DNA of 64,000 nt from IMG/VR virus record IMGVR_UViG_3300005613_000001, positions 1-64,000 of that record; one strand, 5' to 3'. The notes under the pieces were generated by a model. That model was not told the DNA's origin, made no database searches, and saw nothing but the letters and a program-made list of their open reading frames with translations. The translations under genes were made by a program, and so were the position numbers. This document shows positions 7,880 through 15,501 of the stretch, piece by piece. This DNA comes from a virus. The first letter of the stretch is position 1, and every line of letters starts with the position of its first letter.

Positions 7880-8256
7880 TCAAAGCGCCCCCCGAATGGG
7901 AACTGCTTGAGGGTTGTTATTTAACAAAAGAAATAATGGAGGCACTTCACAGGGAGTCAGGAACTCATCTTGCTGAACTTGAGCCTGTAGGGCTTTCAGA
8001 ACGAACAACAAATGCTTTAGAGCGTGCAGGAATTCACACTTTAGGGGATTTGTTGTTTTTTGCTTGGGACGGAGAATTGGAGCGGGTTCACAACATGGGC
8101 GATGGCGCTCACCGGGAGATTTTAAAAGCTATCTCTTTACTTGATAGATTAGAAGAATTGGCCGATAAACACATGGCTAAGTTAATGCCTAATAGGGATA
8201 AAATTGAGGCGATTCGAGACTGGGGACTTGAGGCGGTACTTGCAGGAGCGTATTGA
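7876..8256 (+). CDS. RNA polymerase alpha-CTD-like protein
   Basis: Residues about 37-95 match the C-terminal domain of the RNA polymerase alpha subunit: PVGLSERTTNALERAGIHTL, then GDLL, and a helix-hairpin-helix-like MGDGAHREILKAI. In bacteria this domain binds UP elements and activators upstream of promoters. There is no N-terminal dimerisation domain, so it cannot replace alpha. It may compete with alpha-CTD, bridge a phage regulator to promoter DNA, or simply be an HhH DNA-binding protein. Strong Shine-Dalgarno AAAGGAG precedes the ATG. A terminator follows immediately. Confidence 0.68.
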   Translation: MIKAPPEWELLEGCYLTKEIMEALHRESGTHLAELEPVGLSERTTNALERAGIHTLGDLLFFAWDGELERVHNMGDGAHREILKAISLLDRLEELADKHMAKLMPNRDKIEAIRDWGLEAVLAGAY

Positions 8257-8280
8257 AATCCCCTCTAGTCTGGGTTGGCA

Positions 8281-8320
8281 GACCCCGATTTTAACAAATC
8301 GGGGTCTTTCTTATTTTTTG
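8281..8320 (+). terminator. Rho-independent terminator
   Basis: An 11-bp perfect stem (GACCCCGATTT / AAATCGGGGTC, 8281-8306) with loop TAAC is followed by a T-rich run. It ends the 7059-8256 unit. Confidence 0.85.
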
Positions 8321-8330
8321 GGAGTGTTGT

Positions 8331-8338
8331 GCTAAATA
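8331..8338 (+). promoter_or_regulatory. CTAAATAA box, possible late promoter
   Basis: GTGCTAAATAATAGC sits directly before the ATG at 8344 and just after a terminator. The same GTGCTAAATAA precedes the - strand gene starting at 15075, and TCTAAATAA precedes 12291. It resembles a T4-like late -10 (TATAAATA). If so, transcripts would be nearly leaderless. Confidence 0.4.
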
Positions 8339-8343
8339 ATAGC

Positions 8344-9396
8344 ATGATGACTTTCAAAGAATATATGACTCTGTTTGAGCAGATTAGTGAAACTGAAATT
8401 CAGCAGATTACAGATGAAATTGAGACTGCGGTAGAAAAGGTTGGGAATTACGATTTAGATAAGGTAATTCTCGCCAAGAACGTTACTACCTCGCCTCAAT
8501 TTCAAGTAATACGAGACAATGAATTACAGGGTGGGCCTGGGCGGTTTGGAGGTCAATTACATGCCCAAGATGATGTTATCAAGAATTATCGTCAGTATTT
8601 CCCAGATGCCGATACCTTTCCACACGCTGAAATATTGAAATTTGAGTTTGTGCCTAATTTCCAGTGGTTTATGTTATTAATGGGCTTTACAGACAAACTT
8701 AGATTAGCCCACATGGCATTCTCACCAGACCTTCGTAGTGCGGGTCTTATAAAAGTAGTTGGAAACGCATTAAGGAAGCATAATTTTAGAATCTTTCCAC
8801 AAGGCGGTGGTTATGAAGAGTTGCATTCGTCCACTGAGTTTCTGGATGAGCTTGTAGCTATTTTTAGGAATGTTGCAGGCATGGGGTATCAAGTGCCCAG
8901 TTCCAGTCACTCTATATTCTCAGGCGTAAAGCAGCAATATGAACAACTGAAACAAAAATACCCTCAAGAATATACTGAGTTTCTAAAACAGAAAAAGAGA
9001 TTATTGCCTAACGGTGTGTTTGCTTTTAGACGGTTGGGCAACATTCCTGCTGATTCGCAATGGGAAACACCGCAAGGACAGACAGTACCTATTTCTGAGT
9101 TGAAAGTAGGAGATAAAGCGTTTTATCACCCCGGAGGCAACAATAGATATTATTCTCAGTGGGCGGAAAAAGACAAAGCGCGTAATATGGCTGGAGTTAT
9201 ATCTAGTGATAGATTTGAGGTTGAGTGTCATATCCCCACTGAAAAAATTATTTACACAAATCAACTACTCCCCGCAGGATTTTCAACTCACGTTGGAGAA
9301 GGTGAAGTCATTGTGGAGCATCCCAATCCTAATCAATCCGATAAACAATTGGTCTGTACCGTAACGAAAAACCGTACCGCAGGAGGCGGCTGGTAA
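8344..9396 (+). CDS. Unknown protein with capsid-targeting-like N-terminus
   Basis: Two consecutive ATGs (8344, 8347) follow the CTAAATAA box; the longer frame would start inside the terminator and is rejected. The N-terminus MMTFKEYMTLFE matches the targeting-like peptide of four other genes nearby. The 350-residue body is unrecognised. Near the C-terminus, FEVECHIPTEKIIYTNQLLP and GEGEVIVEH have the look of the strand and E-x-E loop of R-S-E-type ADP-ribosyltransferases, but I cannot place the other motifs, so that is a weak suggestion. Possibly a virion-packaged effector. Confidence 0.6.
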   Translation: MMTFKEYMTLFEQISETEIQQITDEIETAVEKVGNYDLDKVILAKNVTTSPQFQVIRDNELQGGPGRFGGQLHAQDDVIKNYRQYFPDADTFPHAEILKFEFVPNFQWFMLLMGFTDKLRLAHMAFSPDLRSAGLIKVVGNALRKHNFRIFPQGGGYEELHSSTEFLDELVAIFRNVAGMGYQVPSSSHSIFSGVKQQYEQLKQKYPQEYTEFLKQKKRLLPNGVFAFRRLGNIPADSQWETPQGQTVPISELKVGDKAFYHPGGNNRYYSQWAEKDKARNMAGVISSDRFEVECHIPTEKIIYTNQLLPAGFSTHVGEGEVIVEHPNPNQSDKQLVCTVTKNRTAGGGW

Positions 9397-9402
9397 AATA
9401 CG

Positions 9403-9410
9403 AATTGTAC
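9403..9410 (+). promoter_or_regulatory. AATTGTAC element
   Basis: Begins six bases after the preceding stop codon and ends 50 bases before the ATG at 9461. TCTGAT lies 17 bases downstream. Confidence 0.55.
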
Positions 9411-9460
9411 GTAAACTGAAGAACTTGTCTGATAGTCTGCGCATACCAAAGGAGAAAAAT

Positions 9461-9643
9461 ATGCATCTATCAATCAAACAAGATGAATATGGTTACGGGT
9501 TTTATAGCGATGGAGAAATGTGGCGGTATTTTAAGCACGGTGACGATTTTGTAGGTTTTATTGAGACAGTAGTTGGCGCAGGATTTACAAGCGTGTCGTT
9601 TGACGGTCAAATGACAGAAGAAGAGTCAGAAGCCTTTTGTTAG
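9461..9643 (+). CDS. Small hypothetical protein
   Basis: 60 residues with aromatic repeats (YGYGFYSDGEMWRYF) and an acidic end. Strong AAAGGAG Shine-Dalgarno and an AATTGTAC element precede it. It lies 9 bases before the ADP-ribosylglycohydrolase gene, with which it is probably co-transcribed. Function unknown. Confidence 0.65.
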   Translation: MHLSIKQDEYGYGFYSDGEMWRYFKHGDDFVGFIETVVGAGFTSVSFDGQMTEEESEAFC

Positions 9644-9652
9644 GAAACAACA

Positions 9653-10627
9653 ATGATAAGAGATAAGATTTTAGGCATGTATTTAGGCACGCCCATTGGG
9701 GACATTCTAGGACTCCCTTTTGAAACTATGGAGTTTGGAACCTACGAGAGAGTTACGGATTATGGAGCTTGGGGAGTGCCTGTTGCGTGGTCAGATGATA
9801 CTCAATTTACTTTGGCTGTAACAAATTCTCTAATGGAATCCAGTGGGTTTGATATTAAATCACAGGCTCAATGGCATGTGAGAGCATATCAGGATACTAC
9901 TTTCGGTTGGGGCAGCACTACTAAATACTGCTGCCGGAAGTTATTAGAAGGTGTGCCCCCAACTGAAATGGAGTATGGGCAAACGAAGGGTACAGGCAAT
10001 GGAGTGGCTATGAAAATTAGTCCTATTGCTGCCTACATGCATTCCAATCGCCCAGGTCGCATTGGAATTAAAGAATATATCGTTCCTCTGGCCCAAGACA
10101 TTATTGACTTTTCTCGTATGACCCACCATTCGGCAGTATCAGCACAAAGCGGTTTAGCTCAAGTTGCTGCTGTGATGTATTGCTTATCTGTAGAGCCTGA
10201 TGAATTCTCTGCTGAGAGGTTCGTTGAAGAAGTTGTATTTGCGTCAGAGATTGGGCTTGAGCATCCTGAATTGACGGACGGCCCTGATCTTACAACAAGG
10301 CTCCGAATTGTTGACCGCCTCAAAGATTCTCCTCCTGAAGCGATTGTAGATGTATTTGGAGGCGGGACTTCATATGTTTATAATTCTTTACCTTTCAGTT
10401 ATGCGTTTTTCCTTCAGAATCCGCATAGCATTGAGAGTCTTTACGAGGTAGTTTCTGCGGGAGGCGACACAGACACTAACGGCGCTATTGTTGGTTGTCT
10501 TTTGGGCGCTCTTCACGGGAACAGAATCTTCCCAGATCATTTAATAGCTGGGATTCCATTAGCCGGTCTTGCGGAAATCAATGACATGGCTAATGCGTTT
10601 AATGATAAATTTTACAGCCGAGGCTGA
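9653..10627 (+). CDS. ADP-ribosylglycohydrolase family protein
   Basis: Removes ADP-ribose from modified proteins or hydrolyses ADP-ribose-linked substrates using two magnesium ions. The family motifs are visible: start IRDKILGMYLGTPIGDILG, metal-binding AWSDDTQFTLA near residues 43-53, GTGNGVAMKISPIAAYM, and the second metal site AGGDTDTNGAIVGCLLGALHG near 275-295. Length 324 is usual for the family. In this phage it may reverse modification by its own ADP-ribosyltransferase-like proteins or by host defences; this is inference. AATTGTAC follows its stop. Confidence 0.85.
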   Translation: MIRDKILGMYLGTPIGDILGLPFETMEFGTYERVTDYGAWGVPVAWSDDTQFTLAVTNSLMESSGFDIKSQAQWHVRAYQDTTFGWGSTTKYCCRKLLEGVPPTEMEYGQTKGTGNGVAMKISPIAAYMHSNRPGRIGIKEYIVPLAQDIIDFSRMTHHSAVSAQSGLAQVAAVMYCLSVEPDEFSAERFVEEVVFASEIGLEHPELTDGPDLTTRLRIVDRLKDSPPEAIVDVFGGGTSYVYNSLPFSYAFFLQNPHSIESLYEVVSAGGDTDTNGAIVGCLLGALHGNRIFPDHLIAGIPLAGLAEINDMANAFNDKFYSRG

Positions 10628-10634
10628 AAAAAGA

Positions 10635-10642
10635 AATTGTAC
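10635..10642 (+). promoter_or_regulatory. AATTGTAC element
   Basis: Begins 8 bases after the glycohydrolase stop and ends 44 bases before the phosphatase ATG at 10687, with CTGATTATAT in the -10 region. Confidence 0.55.
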
Positions 10643-10686
10643 GTTAAGGCAAAAGTGGGCTGATTATATGCGCATGAGGAGAACCA

Positions 10687-11466
10687 ATGGAGAAAATCAG
10701 TGGAAAAGTAGTCGCTGTGGGAGATATCCACGGTGAATATGATAAGATGAGAAGAATGCTGGCTTGTTTGGTTAGATACGAAATCTTAGATGATCGCTGG
10801 CTAGTATTGCTGGGTGATTATGTGGATATGGGACCGGACACAGCAAAGGTTATTGAATTTCTGGTTCGGTTTAAGAAAGAATATCATCCAAATACAGCAT
10901 TCATTTGTGGGAATCATGATCTAAACCTTATCAAAGCATTAGGTCTTGTTGATTCTCCCGAAGAGGTATTCTATCGTGGTCGAGTTCCTACAAGGAATCG
11001 GGATGTTCTTGTGTCATATGGTGCAAGAAATGTTGATGAATTGAAGGCCAAGATGCCCGATAGTCACAAGGAATTTCTAGCCAATTTAAATTGGGCAGTA
11101 GAACATCCTGATTATCTATTTGTTCATGTGGGGTTAGACCCAAATGAAAGTTATGAAGCCCAAGTAGAAGCTTTAGCGGAAAGAGATATGGTTCCGCACA
11201 AGCCGAAGTGGCTCTATAGAGATCATCTTTCATTTTCATCCCCGAGGACAGATAAGATTGTTGTCTCCGGTCATATGATTTTGAATGATGCTATTGGTTT
11301 CAATAACAGGCGGCTAATTGATACTGGTTGTGGCTATGGTGGTGAATTAACTGCCTTGCAATTGCCAGAAGATCAAATCATCCAGCCTGAAACCGATAGG
11401 AAGTTTGTGAGAAGCCCAATTCCAATGCGGGGAGAACCAGCAGCTTTTACTTGGGCACAGTTTTAA
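10687..11466 (+). CDS. PPP-family metallophosphatase, copy 1
   Basis: A calcineurin-like Ser/Thr protein phosphatase of the lambda phosphatase type. The metal ligands are all visible: AVGDIHGEYDKM (motif GDxHG), LLGDYVDMGPD (GDxVDxG), FICGNHDLNL (GNHD), a His in VHVGL and another in SGHMI. 259 residues, about the expected size. GAGGAG lies upstream of the ATG. A paralogue follows 11 bases later. With the kinase at 14125-15075 and histidine kinase at 17639 it could reset phosphorylation states in the infected cell, which is inference. Confidence 0.85.
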   Translation: MEKISGKVVAVGDIHGEYDKMRRMLACLVRYEILDDRWLVLLGDYVDMGPDTAKVIEFLVRFKKEYHPNTAFICGNHDLNLIKALGLVDSPEEVFYRGRVPTRNRDVLVSYGARNVDELKAKMPDSHKEFLANLNWAVEHPDYLFVHVGLDPNESYEAQVEALAERDMVPHKPKWLYRDHLSFSSPRTDKIVVSGHMILNDAIGFNNRRLIDTGCGYGGELTALQLPEDQIIQPETDRKFVRSPIPMRGEPAAFTWAQF

Positions 11467-11476
11467 AAGGTCAATA

Positions 11477-12220
11477 ATGAATGGTCCTGCGGTATTTATT
11501 GGTGATATTCATGGATATGTTGGATCGCTCCGCGCTTTGCTTGAGGCGTTGGGTGATAATCTGACAGATCGGTGGATTGTTTTCTTGGGAGACTTAGTTG
11601 ATAAGCGTGGCAATCCAAAAGAAACCATTGAAACGGTTATTAATCTTAGGGATCGCCACCCTAAAACTGTAGCTCTAGCAGGAAACCATGACCTTTCGTT
11701 TGCAAGAGCAATTGGCGTGTCTCCTGCTCCTGATAATTATTGGAAGGGAAGGTATTGCCGGGCAAGGTATAGCCGCCCCACTTTTCATTCCTATGGAGCA
11801 TCACACGGCGACTTGCATACATTGACTAGGTTGGTCCCAAAGAAGCACAAAGAGTTTCTGGCGAATATGCCGTGGTGTTTTGAACACGATGAAATTCTTG
11901 GTGTTCACGCGGGATTAGTGCCTGAAAGGCTGGTGCCCCAGGTAGAACTACCACATGGGACAACCCTGGACGAGCAATTGAGAATGTTGCGAGAACGTGA
12001 ATATTCAATTCAACGCCCGCCGTGGTTGCATTGCCAGGCGCTTTCTCACACAGATGTAAAGGAATATCCCAAATATGTAATTTCGGGACATAATACTACA
12101 TCTGAAGTTAAAATGGTAGGAAAACACATTCACGCAGATACGGGTGTAAATTATGGTGGAAAACTCTCCGCTGTGCTTTTCCCCGAGCTAACGTCAATTA
12201 GTGTTCCGCCTATCAATTAA
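11477..12220 (+). CDS. PPP-family metallophosphatase, copy 2
   Basis: Paralogue of the preceding gene: FIGDIHGYVGSL, FLGDLVDKRGNP (the usual DxG is D-K-R-G), LAGNHDLSFA, GVHAGLVPE, ISGHNTTSEV and ADTGVNYGGKL. All metal-binding residues are present. The copies have diverged strongly, so they probably act on different substrates. AAAGG precedes the ATG. A bidirectional-looking terminator follows. Confidence 0.83.
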   Translation: MNGPAVFIGDIHGYVGSLRALLEALGDNLTDRWIVFLGDLVDKRGNPKETIETVINLRDRHPKTVALAGNHDLSFARAIGVSPAPDNYWKGRYCRARYSRPTFHSYGASHGDLHTLTRLVPKKHKEFLANMPWCFEHDEILGVHAGLVPERLVPQVELPHGTTLDEQLRMLREREYSIQRPPWLHCQALSHTDVKEYPKYVISGHNTTSEVKMVGKHIHADTGVNYGGKLSAVLFPELTSISVPPIN

Positions 12221-12231
12221 GGCTAAAAGCT

Positions 12232-12267
12232 AAAAAACCTCATTTCCGATGGAAATGAGGTTTTTTT
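12232..12267 (+). terminator. Rho-independent terminator
   Basis: A 16-base stem (AAAAAACCTCATTTCC with GGAAATGAGGTTTTTT) and loop GAT, ending in seven T. The A-run on the 5' side would allow it to work in both directions. Confidence 0.9.
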
Positions 12268-12290
12268 ATTCGATTTATCTAAATAATAAT

Positions 12291-12878
12291 GTGTTAGAAT
12301 TTAAATTGTGGCTAGAGGCTGGACAAATACCCAAATGCGTTATGCTGCTGGGAGCGCCAGGGGTAGGCAAAAGTCGAATTGGACGTAGATTTGTACAACA
12401 TGGCTTCCACCACGCTTTGATTGATGATTATTTCAAAAAATTATTAGGAGGCGAAACAAAAGTCTCTTTTGGTGACCCGCAACAGAAGCAGTTATTCCGT
12501 ACTGCTACAAAGATGTTCACGCAAGATTTATATGGGAACTTAATGCCCAACAAACAGAACATTGTCACAGAAAAAACGGGGCGTAACCTTTATACCATCC
12601 AAATGACCAAAGAAAATTGTGATAAGTTTGGTTATTTGTTATATGGAATTTTAATTCTAACAAATTTAGACACAGCACTTGCCCGCAATCTAGGCAGGAC
12701 AGATCGCCAAGTGGATGCAAATGAGCTAGCAAGCGAGTACGGCCAGATTTACCAGCCTGAAAATGTAGAGGGGATGAAAAACATTTTTGGGGAGCAATTC
12801 TTTTTTACTGTAGAGAATGAGTCACCGGCTGATGAGCTTAAAATAAATCAGGTAGTACAGAAGATAGTTGGAGCATAA
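12291..12878 (+). CDS. P-loop kinase with capsid-targeting-like N-terminus
   Basis: The frame is open from an ATG at 12249, but that lies inside the terminator hairpin. GTG 12291, right after TCTAAATAATAAT, gives MLEFKLWLEAG, matching the targeting-like peptides of neighbouring genes. The P-loop is LLGAPGVGKSRIGRRF, followed by HALIDDYFKKLL (DD as in kinases of the zeta-toxin / nucleotide-kinase type) and a downstream arginine-rich lid (ARNLGRTDRQ). It likely phosphorylates a small molecule, nucleic-acid end or cell-wall precursor; the substrate cannot be read. 195 residues. Confidence 0.62.
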   Translation: MLEFKLWLEAGQIPKCVMLLGAPGVGKSRIGRRFVQHGFHHALIDDYFKKLLGGETKVSFGDPQQKQLFRTATKMFTQDLYGNLMPNKQNIVTEKTGRNLYTIQMTKENCDKFGYLLYGILILTNLDTALARNLGRTDRQVDANELASEYGQIYQPENVEGMKNIFGEQFFFTVENESPADELKINQVVQKIVGA

Positions 12879-14132
12879 ATGTTTGGTTTTAAACTTTTTT
12901 TTGAAGAATCGGGTGTCCGCACTTTTAGTGATCCCCATGTCTTAAATGATACTACCATTGAGTTCCCAGGTGGATATGATTTAGAACCACAACAATTTGC
13001 TACCTATCACATTCCCCCTGAATTTCATGGTATGGTGATTCGTGATGTGATTTTAAATCACAAAAAGGGTCCACATGGTCATGGGGAACCTCATATGCGT
13101 TACGAAGAGGAAAAGAAGAAGTGGCGTGATTTCTACGGTTCATACAGCAAATTAGAAATGCATGATATGAATTCAGATAAGTGGGTAGCTTATAATCACG
13201 GTGGTCGGGATTATAAACACGCCGAATATCGCCCTTCTTGGGAGCCCGAAACTTTACACGATTGGATTTCAGAGGTTGGTAGGATTTCGCCTGATATGAT
13301 GAAAATTAGCAACCCAGGCAATCAACGTGCTAAGACAAATCCCATAACTGGCGAAAAGGTTGATCCAAACGACAAGAGAAGCACAGTAACAATAGGACCA
13401 ATTACAATTAGTTTCTTCGGCAAACAAGCCTTTGAGAAGAAAGAATATATCCAATGGACCTATTCCCCTGGTGGTACGCACGGCTCAACTAGATTCTCTG
13501 ATCTTGACAAAGGGGACCAACCAACTTACGGCACTTTCGGCATTGGATATTACCCCGGTGCTTTAGCATTATGGACAAACAGAAATCCCATTCAACGAGC
13601 CAAACCATATCACAACCCAGCCGTTCATAGACATATGCAAATGAAGCACTCAGGGATTGAGCAGGGTCAGTTGTTTGTTCCTGGCGATTCGGGTTATTTT
13701 GTGGATCGTAATGAAAAATCTGTACTCTATAGTTTAAAATATGATCCTAACAATGGACAAGGCACACATAACGTAAGAATGAAGAGAGAGGGAAATAACT
13801 CATTTAGAATTATGTTGCCGCCTAATACTTTCGGAAAGACCCTGGCAAGCATTGAACTAATGGTTGGTAAAAATATTGCTAGACCCTCTCAAGCCCCTCC
13901 TGGTAGTCAATATGATGATGGAACAGAAATGGCTAAGGTGGGTAAGATCAATAGTTCTATCCATGCCAACGTGGAAGGAAATACTGTTAAATTTAGGGGG
14001 CGGGAACATTCTATTGGTCCGGTAATCACAACAGCCGATTATCCTGGTGTTAAGATTGCTCCTGGCGATTCTGTTAGAGTATCGTCCAGCAACACAGCTT
14101 TTATTATGGCTTGGCGACTAGGCATTAGTTAA
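12879..14132 (+). CDS. Large unknown protein with capsid-targeting-like N-terminus
   Basis: Begins MFGFKLFFEES, the same pattern as 623, 8344, 12291 and 15075. The 417-residue body is rich in Gly, His and aromatic residues (KKGPHGHGEPHMRYE, GGTHGSTRF, GTFGIGYYPGALALW) and has no membrane segment, consistent with a beta-rich protein. I do not recognise a family. It starts directly after the kinase stop with GGAG upstream, so the two are co-transcribed, and it overlaps the convergent kinase gene by 8 bases. Confidence 0.68.
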   Translation: MFGFKLFFEESGVRTFSDPHVLNDTTIEFPGGYDLEPQQFATYHIPPEFHGMVIRDVILNHKKGPHGHGEPHMRYEEEKKKWRDFYGSYSKLEMHDMNSDKWVAYNHGGRDYKHAEYRPSWEPETLHDWISEVGRISPDMMKISNPGNQRAKTNPITGEKVDPNDKRSTVTIGPITISFFGKQAFEKKEYIQWTYSPGGTHGSTRFSDLDKGDQPTYGTFGIGYYPGALALWTNRNPIQRAKPYHNPAVHRHMQMKHSGIEQGQLFVPGDSGYFVDRNEKSVLYSLKYDPNNGQGTHNVRMKREGNNSFRIMLPPNTFGKTLASIELMVGKNIARPSQAPPGSQYDDGTEMAKVGKINSSIHANVEGNTVKFRGREHSIGPVITTADYPGVKIAPGDSVRVSSSNTAFIMAWRLGIS

Positions 14133-15075
14133 AGAAGTCTGTTTTAGTCGCAATATCTTCAAGAGACATCTTTAGAAGTAACTTTTTAATAAGCCCTAGT
14201 TGCTCAAATCGCTGATATAAGGTGGCTTGAACATCCCGAACATATTTTACACTTGGACGTTCTTTTACCTCTGATATTACCTCTCTAAAGATTTCATCTA
14301 CTGCTTTTTGTTGTGATAAGATATGATCTATTTGGGTGATTAAACCTTCATTGCGTTGCGCAGGTGGTAAATCAGGATTGCCGTGCATGCCGTGATGCTC
14401 AGTTTCTCCTGTATCTTGATTAACTTGTGGACCTAGAAGTTCTTTATTGTAGCGAATAGAGTGGTACAAATCACGAAGTTTAGGACCGAACCCCTTATCT
14501 GTTGCTCTGCGTCCCTCTCCATATCCTGTTCCTACTGGGGAATGCGGCCAACGATCCGCCCCGTGTGCTGTTTTTGCTAGACCAGATATATCAATTTGAT
14601 ATACTTTGCCTGTTTCTGGATCAACAATTGTATTTCCCGCATTCTTAATATCACGACTATCAAGGAATGCGTGAGCGACAGAAGCGGCATCAATAATTTG
14701 TTTGTTGGTTTTACGGATTTGTCCCCAATTTCCTTGGTTTAATAAACTTCTTATGGTGGGGTGTTGTCCAAAATCTTCCATAACGATGTAAAGTTGCCCG
14801 CCCGCATCTACTAAAGCCATCTCGGGAGCTTGAACACCTTCCATGCTTAGAGCGTTGAACAGTTTGGTGCCTAAATACTCAGAAACCGTTGCTTCCTCGT
14901 TGCGGTTCTTCTTGACCACAACGGTTTTCCCTGGATTTGAAGCTAATGGGGCGCGATAGATCGCCTCAGAGCCCATTCCGCCCAGCCGTTGCCCCGCTTG
15001 ATGGTCAATATCTTCCCATCGGAGGCTTTTAATGCTTGATTCTGTGAGGAAATACGATTTGAAGTTCAGTTCCAT
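14125..15075 (-). CDS. Protein-kinase-like protein with capsid-targeting-like N-terminus
   Basis: Starts MELNFKSYFLTES from ATG at 15075; the upstream in-frame ATG at 15090 lies within the CTAAATAA leader and is less likely. The kinase-like fold is suggested by a glycine loop GGMGSEAIYRA, VVVKKNRNEE (ATP-binding Lys), a hinge IVMEDFG, a catalytic-loop-like DSRDIKNAGNTIV, and a metal-binding QIDISGLAK. This order fits HipA / PI4-kinase-like atypical kinases. 316 residues. Placed against the transcription direction of its neighbours, so it has its own promoter. Substrate unknown. Confidence 0.62.
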   Translation of the reverse strand: MELNFKSYFLTESSIKSLRWEDIDHQAGQRLGGMGSEAIYRAPLASNPGKTVVVKKNRNEEATVSEYLGTKLFNALSMEGVQAPEMALVDAGGQLYIVMEDFGQHPTIRSLLNQGNWGQIRKTNKQIIDAASVAHAFLDSRDIKNAGNTIVDPETGKVYQIDISGLAKTAHGADRWPHSPVGTGYGEGRRATDKGFGPKLRDLYHSIRYNKELLGPQVNQDTGETEHHGMHGNPDLPPAQRNEGLITQIDHILSQQKAVDEIFREVISEVKERPSVKYVRDVQATLYQRFEQLGLIKKLLLKMSLEDIATKTDFFN

Positions 15076-15082
15076 AGAGTTA

Positions 15083-15090
15083 TTTAGCAC
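15083..15090 (-). promoter_or_regulatory. CTAAATAA box upstream of kinase-like gene
   Basis: Reading the - strand, TTGTGCTAAATAACTCT directly precedes the ATG at 15075, nearly identical to the sequence before 8344. No Shine-Dalgarno sequence is present. Confidence 0.4.
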
Positions 15091-15128
15091 AATTTCATCT
15101 TTTTCTTAACCCCCTCTTCAGAGGTTGC

Positions 15129-15156
15129 TTTACAATAGCCGTTTGCATGGTATATT
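15129..15156 (+). promoter_or_regulatory. Sigma-70-type promoter
   Basis: TTTACA 15129-15134 and TATATT 15151-15156 with a 16-base spacer ending in TGCATGG. It lies in the divergent space between the - strand kinase gene and the SWIM gene. Confidence 0.55.
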
Positions 15157-15171
15157 GTGAATAGGAATCGA

Positions 15172-15179
15172 AATTGTAC
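15172..15179 (+). promoter_or_regulatory. AATTGTAC element
   Basis: Ends 45 bases before the ATG at 15225 and lies 15 bases after the -10 of the promoter at 15129-15156. Confidence 0.55.
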
Positions 15180-15224
15180 CGGGAAGGGCTGTACCGCTTA
15201 ATTACTCGTTAATTAGGAGCCCTA

Positions 15225-15501
15225 ATGATGGCTACTACCCTTCCTGTTGTGTACAAGCCCCCCGGAACGGTGGCACTTCCTGACAATTCCCAGTGGGAAA
15301 ATCGTTTTGAGATTCGTTCTGAAAACAGCAACCGAGTGTATATCATTGCCCAACATAAAACCACATATCATTGCCCAACATAAAACCAAGCGGCATTGGG
15401 GATGTTCTTGCCCCGGTTGGCGGCGACACCGCAACTGTAAGCATCTAAGGCAATTGCAACTTCCCAGCCATGAACAACCACATGAAGTATTGCTGAAATG
15501 A
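15225..15501 (+). pseudogene. SWIM zinc-finger protein broken by a 25-base tandem duplication
   Basis: AGGAG precedes ATG 15225. The frame reads to about 15363, then a duplicated 24-base segment shifts it into an early stop. Removing one 25-base unit restores one frame of about 83 residues. That frame ends in a SWIM-type zinc finger with C-S-C-P-G-W and N-C-K-H-L (CxC...CxH), like the one at the N-terminus of the ligase at 21137. SWIM domains bind DNA or proteins. As written the gene makes only a 52-residue stub without the finger. Confidence 0.65.
15340..15388 (+). repeat. Short tandem duplication, period 25
   Basis: ATATCATTGCCCAACATAAA plus ACCA occurs at 15340-15363 and again at 15365-15388. 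The 25-base shift is not a multiple of three and breaks the gene. Confidence 0.9.

Noticed and set aside
12249-12290. ATG 12249 as the start of the P-loop kinase
   Set aside because: It lies inside the terminator hairpin. GTG 12291 restores the conserved N-terminus and the CTAAATAA spacing.
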